Positions 63,068-64,000 of a stretch of DNA of 64,000 bases are shown here, piece after piece. The notes under the pieces are model-generated. The model made no database searches. It was not told the DNA's origin and saw only the letters and a program-made list of their open reading frames with translations. The position numbers were made by a program, and so were the translations under genes. The stretch is from Pseudomonadota bacterium (lineage in GTDB: Bacteria > Desulfobacterota > Syntrophorhabdia > Syntrophorhabdales > Syntrophorhabdaceae): contig JAPLKB010000064.1 in NCBI GenBank assembly GCA_026388275.1, forward strand, positions 57,038 through 121,037, in the 5' to 3' direction. The first letter of the stretch is position 1; every line of letters begins with the position of its first letter.

Positions 63068-63694
63068 CTATTTATTGAACCGTCTCAACGCCATGAGAGA
63101 AAAGAGGCCTGAACCCAGGAGTGCCATAGGCCCCGGTATAGGGACGGCTGTTGGCGAGACGTCAATTGCTGTAAGAAAGTAACCTCTTGCATCATCCCAT
63201 CTTGTATTTGCTCGTCCCGAGAATGCAATAGTCGAGGATGACCCGGTAGCTAATACAGTATATATGTACTCGGTCCAACCAAGTTGAACAGCTTCCGTTA
63301 TATCCAGCACAGGGGTTTCATTCCAATACGCCTTGAGGCTACCCGGGGAATAGTTGTTGTTGAGATCATAGGGCTGTGCCAACCAAAAGCTGAAAGAGTA
63401 TGATTTACCGGCAACCGTCTGAATAGTCTGCCCTATAGAGTCGCTATCGGGTCCGGGACCAGCAAAGACTGCCTGATACATGCTTGGGCCGGGGATACCA
63501 CCAATATAATAATTTGACCCATGACCGGCATCCGTTCTGCTCCACCCGTCCCATGATGGGGCTATAATCTCCGTTCCATCCGACCCGTACATGATAGTTT
63601 GGAAATTCCCATTGGTTACCAGATTGGCACAAGCAATCCCACCTGTGATTACGCACAGGGTAACGAAAAACAAAATAGTCAGTAGTCGTTTCAT
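63068..63694 (-). CDS. PEP-CTERM-type exported protein
   Basis: 208 residues. Residues 1-23 are a signal peptide (KRLLTILFFVTLCVITGGIACA), then NLVTNGNF, the start of a beta-sandwich domain of the DUF642/CBM type. The C-terminus has the sorting signal VPIPGPMALLGSGLFSLMALRR: a proline motif, a hydrophobic helix and a basic end. Such proteins are processed by exosortase and displayed on EPS-producing cells. This fits the EPS-type MarR regulator in the window. An exosortase gene is not in view. Confidence 0.87.
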   Translation of the reverse strand: MKRLLTILFFVTLCVITGGIACANLVTNGNFQTIMYGSDGTEIIAPSWDGWSRTDAGHGSNYYIGGIPGPSMYQAVFAGPGPDSDSIGQTIQTVAGKSYSFSFWLAQPYDLNNNYSPGSLKAYWNETPVLDITEAVQLGWTEYIYTVLATGSSSTIAFSGRANTRWDDARGYFLTAIDVSPTAVPIPGPMALLGSGLFSLMALRRFNK

Positions 63695-63918
63695 AATTAC
63701 CCTCTCTTAGTCCTGAACGGACGTTTTTTACTATAATTTGTTTAAATGTAAGATAACTGCTAACAAATTGTCAAGACAATCATAAAGTGCTTGAAATAAA
63801 TAATTCTTATCGCTTTCATGTAGTAATCCTCATCTCCGAAGATTGCCTGCCACACAATATTTGTAGGTGCTATACGTAACAAAGTCTGCTTTGCCTTATT
63901 ATTTTGGTTAGTTACACA
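63695..63918. other. Intergenic region upstream of the PEP-CTERM gene
   Basis: No gene is seen. A GAGAGGG site lies just upstream of the PEP-CTERM ATG. The rest is AT-rich. Confidence 0.5.
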
Positions 63919-64000
63919 TCATTTCACATTATCCCTAATCCATGCTTTCGTGTCAACAATAATTTCATCAATTAACGGTTCCAATTCTGAAGACTTCATA
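63919..64000 (-). CDS. C-terminal end of an unidentified gene (cut by window edge)
   Basis: The minus-strand frame from the right edge reads (M)KSSELEPLIDEIIVDTKAW then IRDNVK and stop TGA at 63919-63921. The ATG at 63999 may be the true start of a tiny protein or an internal Met of a larger one. It is too short to identify. Confidence 0.3.
   Translation of the reverse strand, partial: MKSSELEPLIDEIIVDTKAWIRDNVK

Overview
The window looks like chromosomal DNA of a Gram-negative, probably anaerobic bacterium with type IV pili, a PEP-CTERM/exosortase-type surface protein, molybdenum cofactor synthesis and selenocysteine use. A Desulfobacterota (deltaproteobacterial) or Nitrospirota-like host would fit, but no rRNA or other decisive marker is present, so this is inference. 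No tRNA, rRNA, CRISPR array or intact mobile element was recognised.

Region 1 (1-34.9 kb, almost all minus strand, AT-rich) is a surface-glycan locus built around nonulosonic acids. The part at 3.4-16.2 kb carries a pseudaminic-acid-type set (pseB, pseH, pseG, a pseI/spsE-like synthase and a pseF/spsF-like cytidylyltransferase) mixed with tailoring genes: two radical SAM proteins, a PIG-L deacetylase, an amidohydrolase, methyltransferases, a DRE-TIM aldolase-like protein and an ATP-grasp ligase. A hisH2/hisF2/pseA-like amidotransferase triad follows (17.4-20.2 kb). The part at 20.2-33.5 kb is a legionaminic-acid-type operon (legF, ptmA-like SDR, ptmE, legG, legI, legH, legC) with extra redox and aminotransferase genes and an unexpected DUF4365-type nuclease-like gene. 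An EPS-associated MarR-family regulator heads this operon behind a strong promoter with an inverted repeat at its start.

Region 2 (35-43.6 kb) is housekeeping: moaA-moaC-MOSC-mogA on the plus strand, then an HDOD protein, a nickel/cobalt-type exporter, pilT-pilU ending in a clear terminator, and scpB-miaA. Next comes a 700-bp accessory patch with an IS3 remnant and repeated GC-rich segments.

Region 3 (44.3-57.7 kb, minus strand) is an aro-trp supraoperon, aroF-aroB-aroD-aroEK-aroA-aroC-trpE-trpG-trpD-trpC-trpF-trpB-trpA, that encodes every step from PEP plus erythrose 4-phosphate to tryptophan. It is preceded by a consensus promoter, a short leader peptide with a Tyr-Phe-Gly-Trp-Trp-Tyr-Phe run, and a perfect intrinsic terminator. 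This is the layout of ribosome-mediated attenuation.

Region 4 (57.9-64 kb) holds a glycine-zipper envelope protein, a HAD phosphatase, a rubredoxin-like protein, an MsrA whose catalytic cysteine codon is an in-frame TGA followed by a SECIS-like hairpin (a selenoprotein with a lipoprotein-type leader), an rRNA methyltransferase, a PilZ protein and a PEP-CTERM protein.
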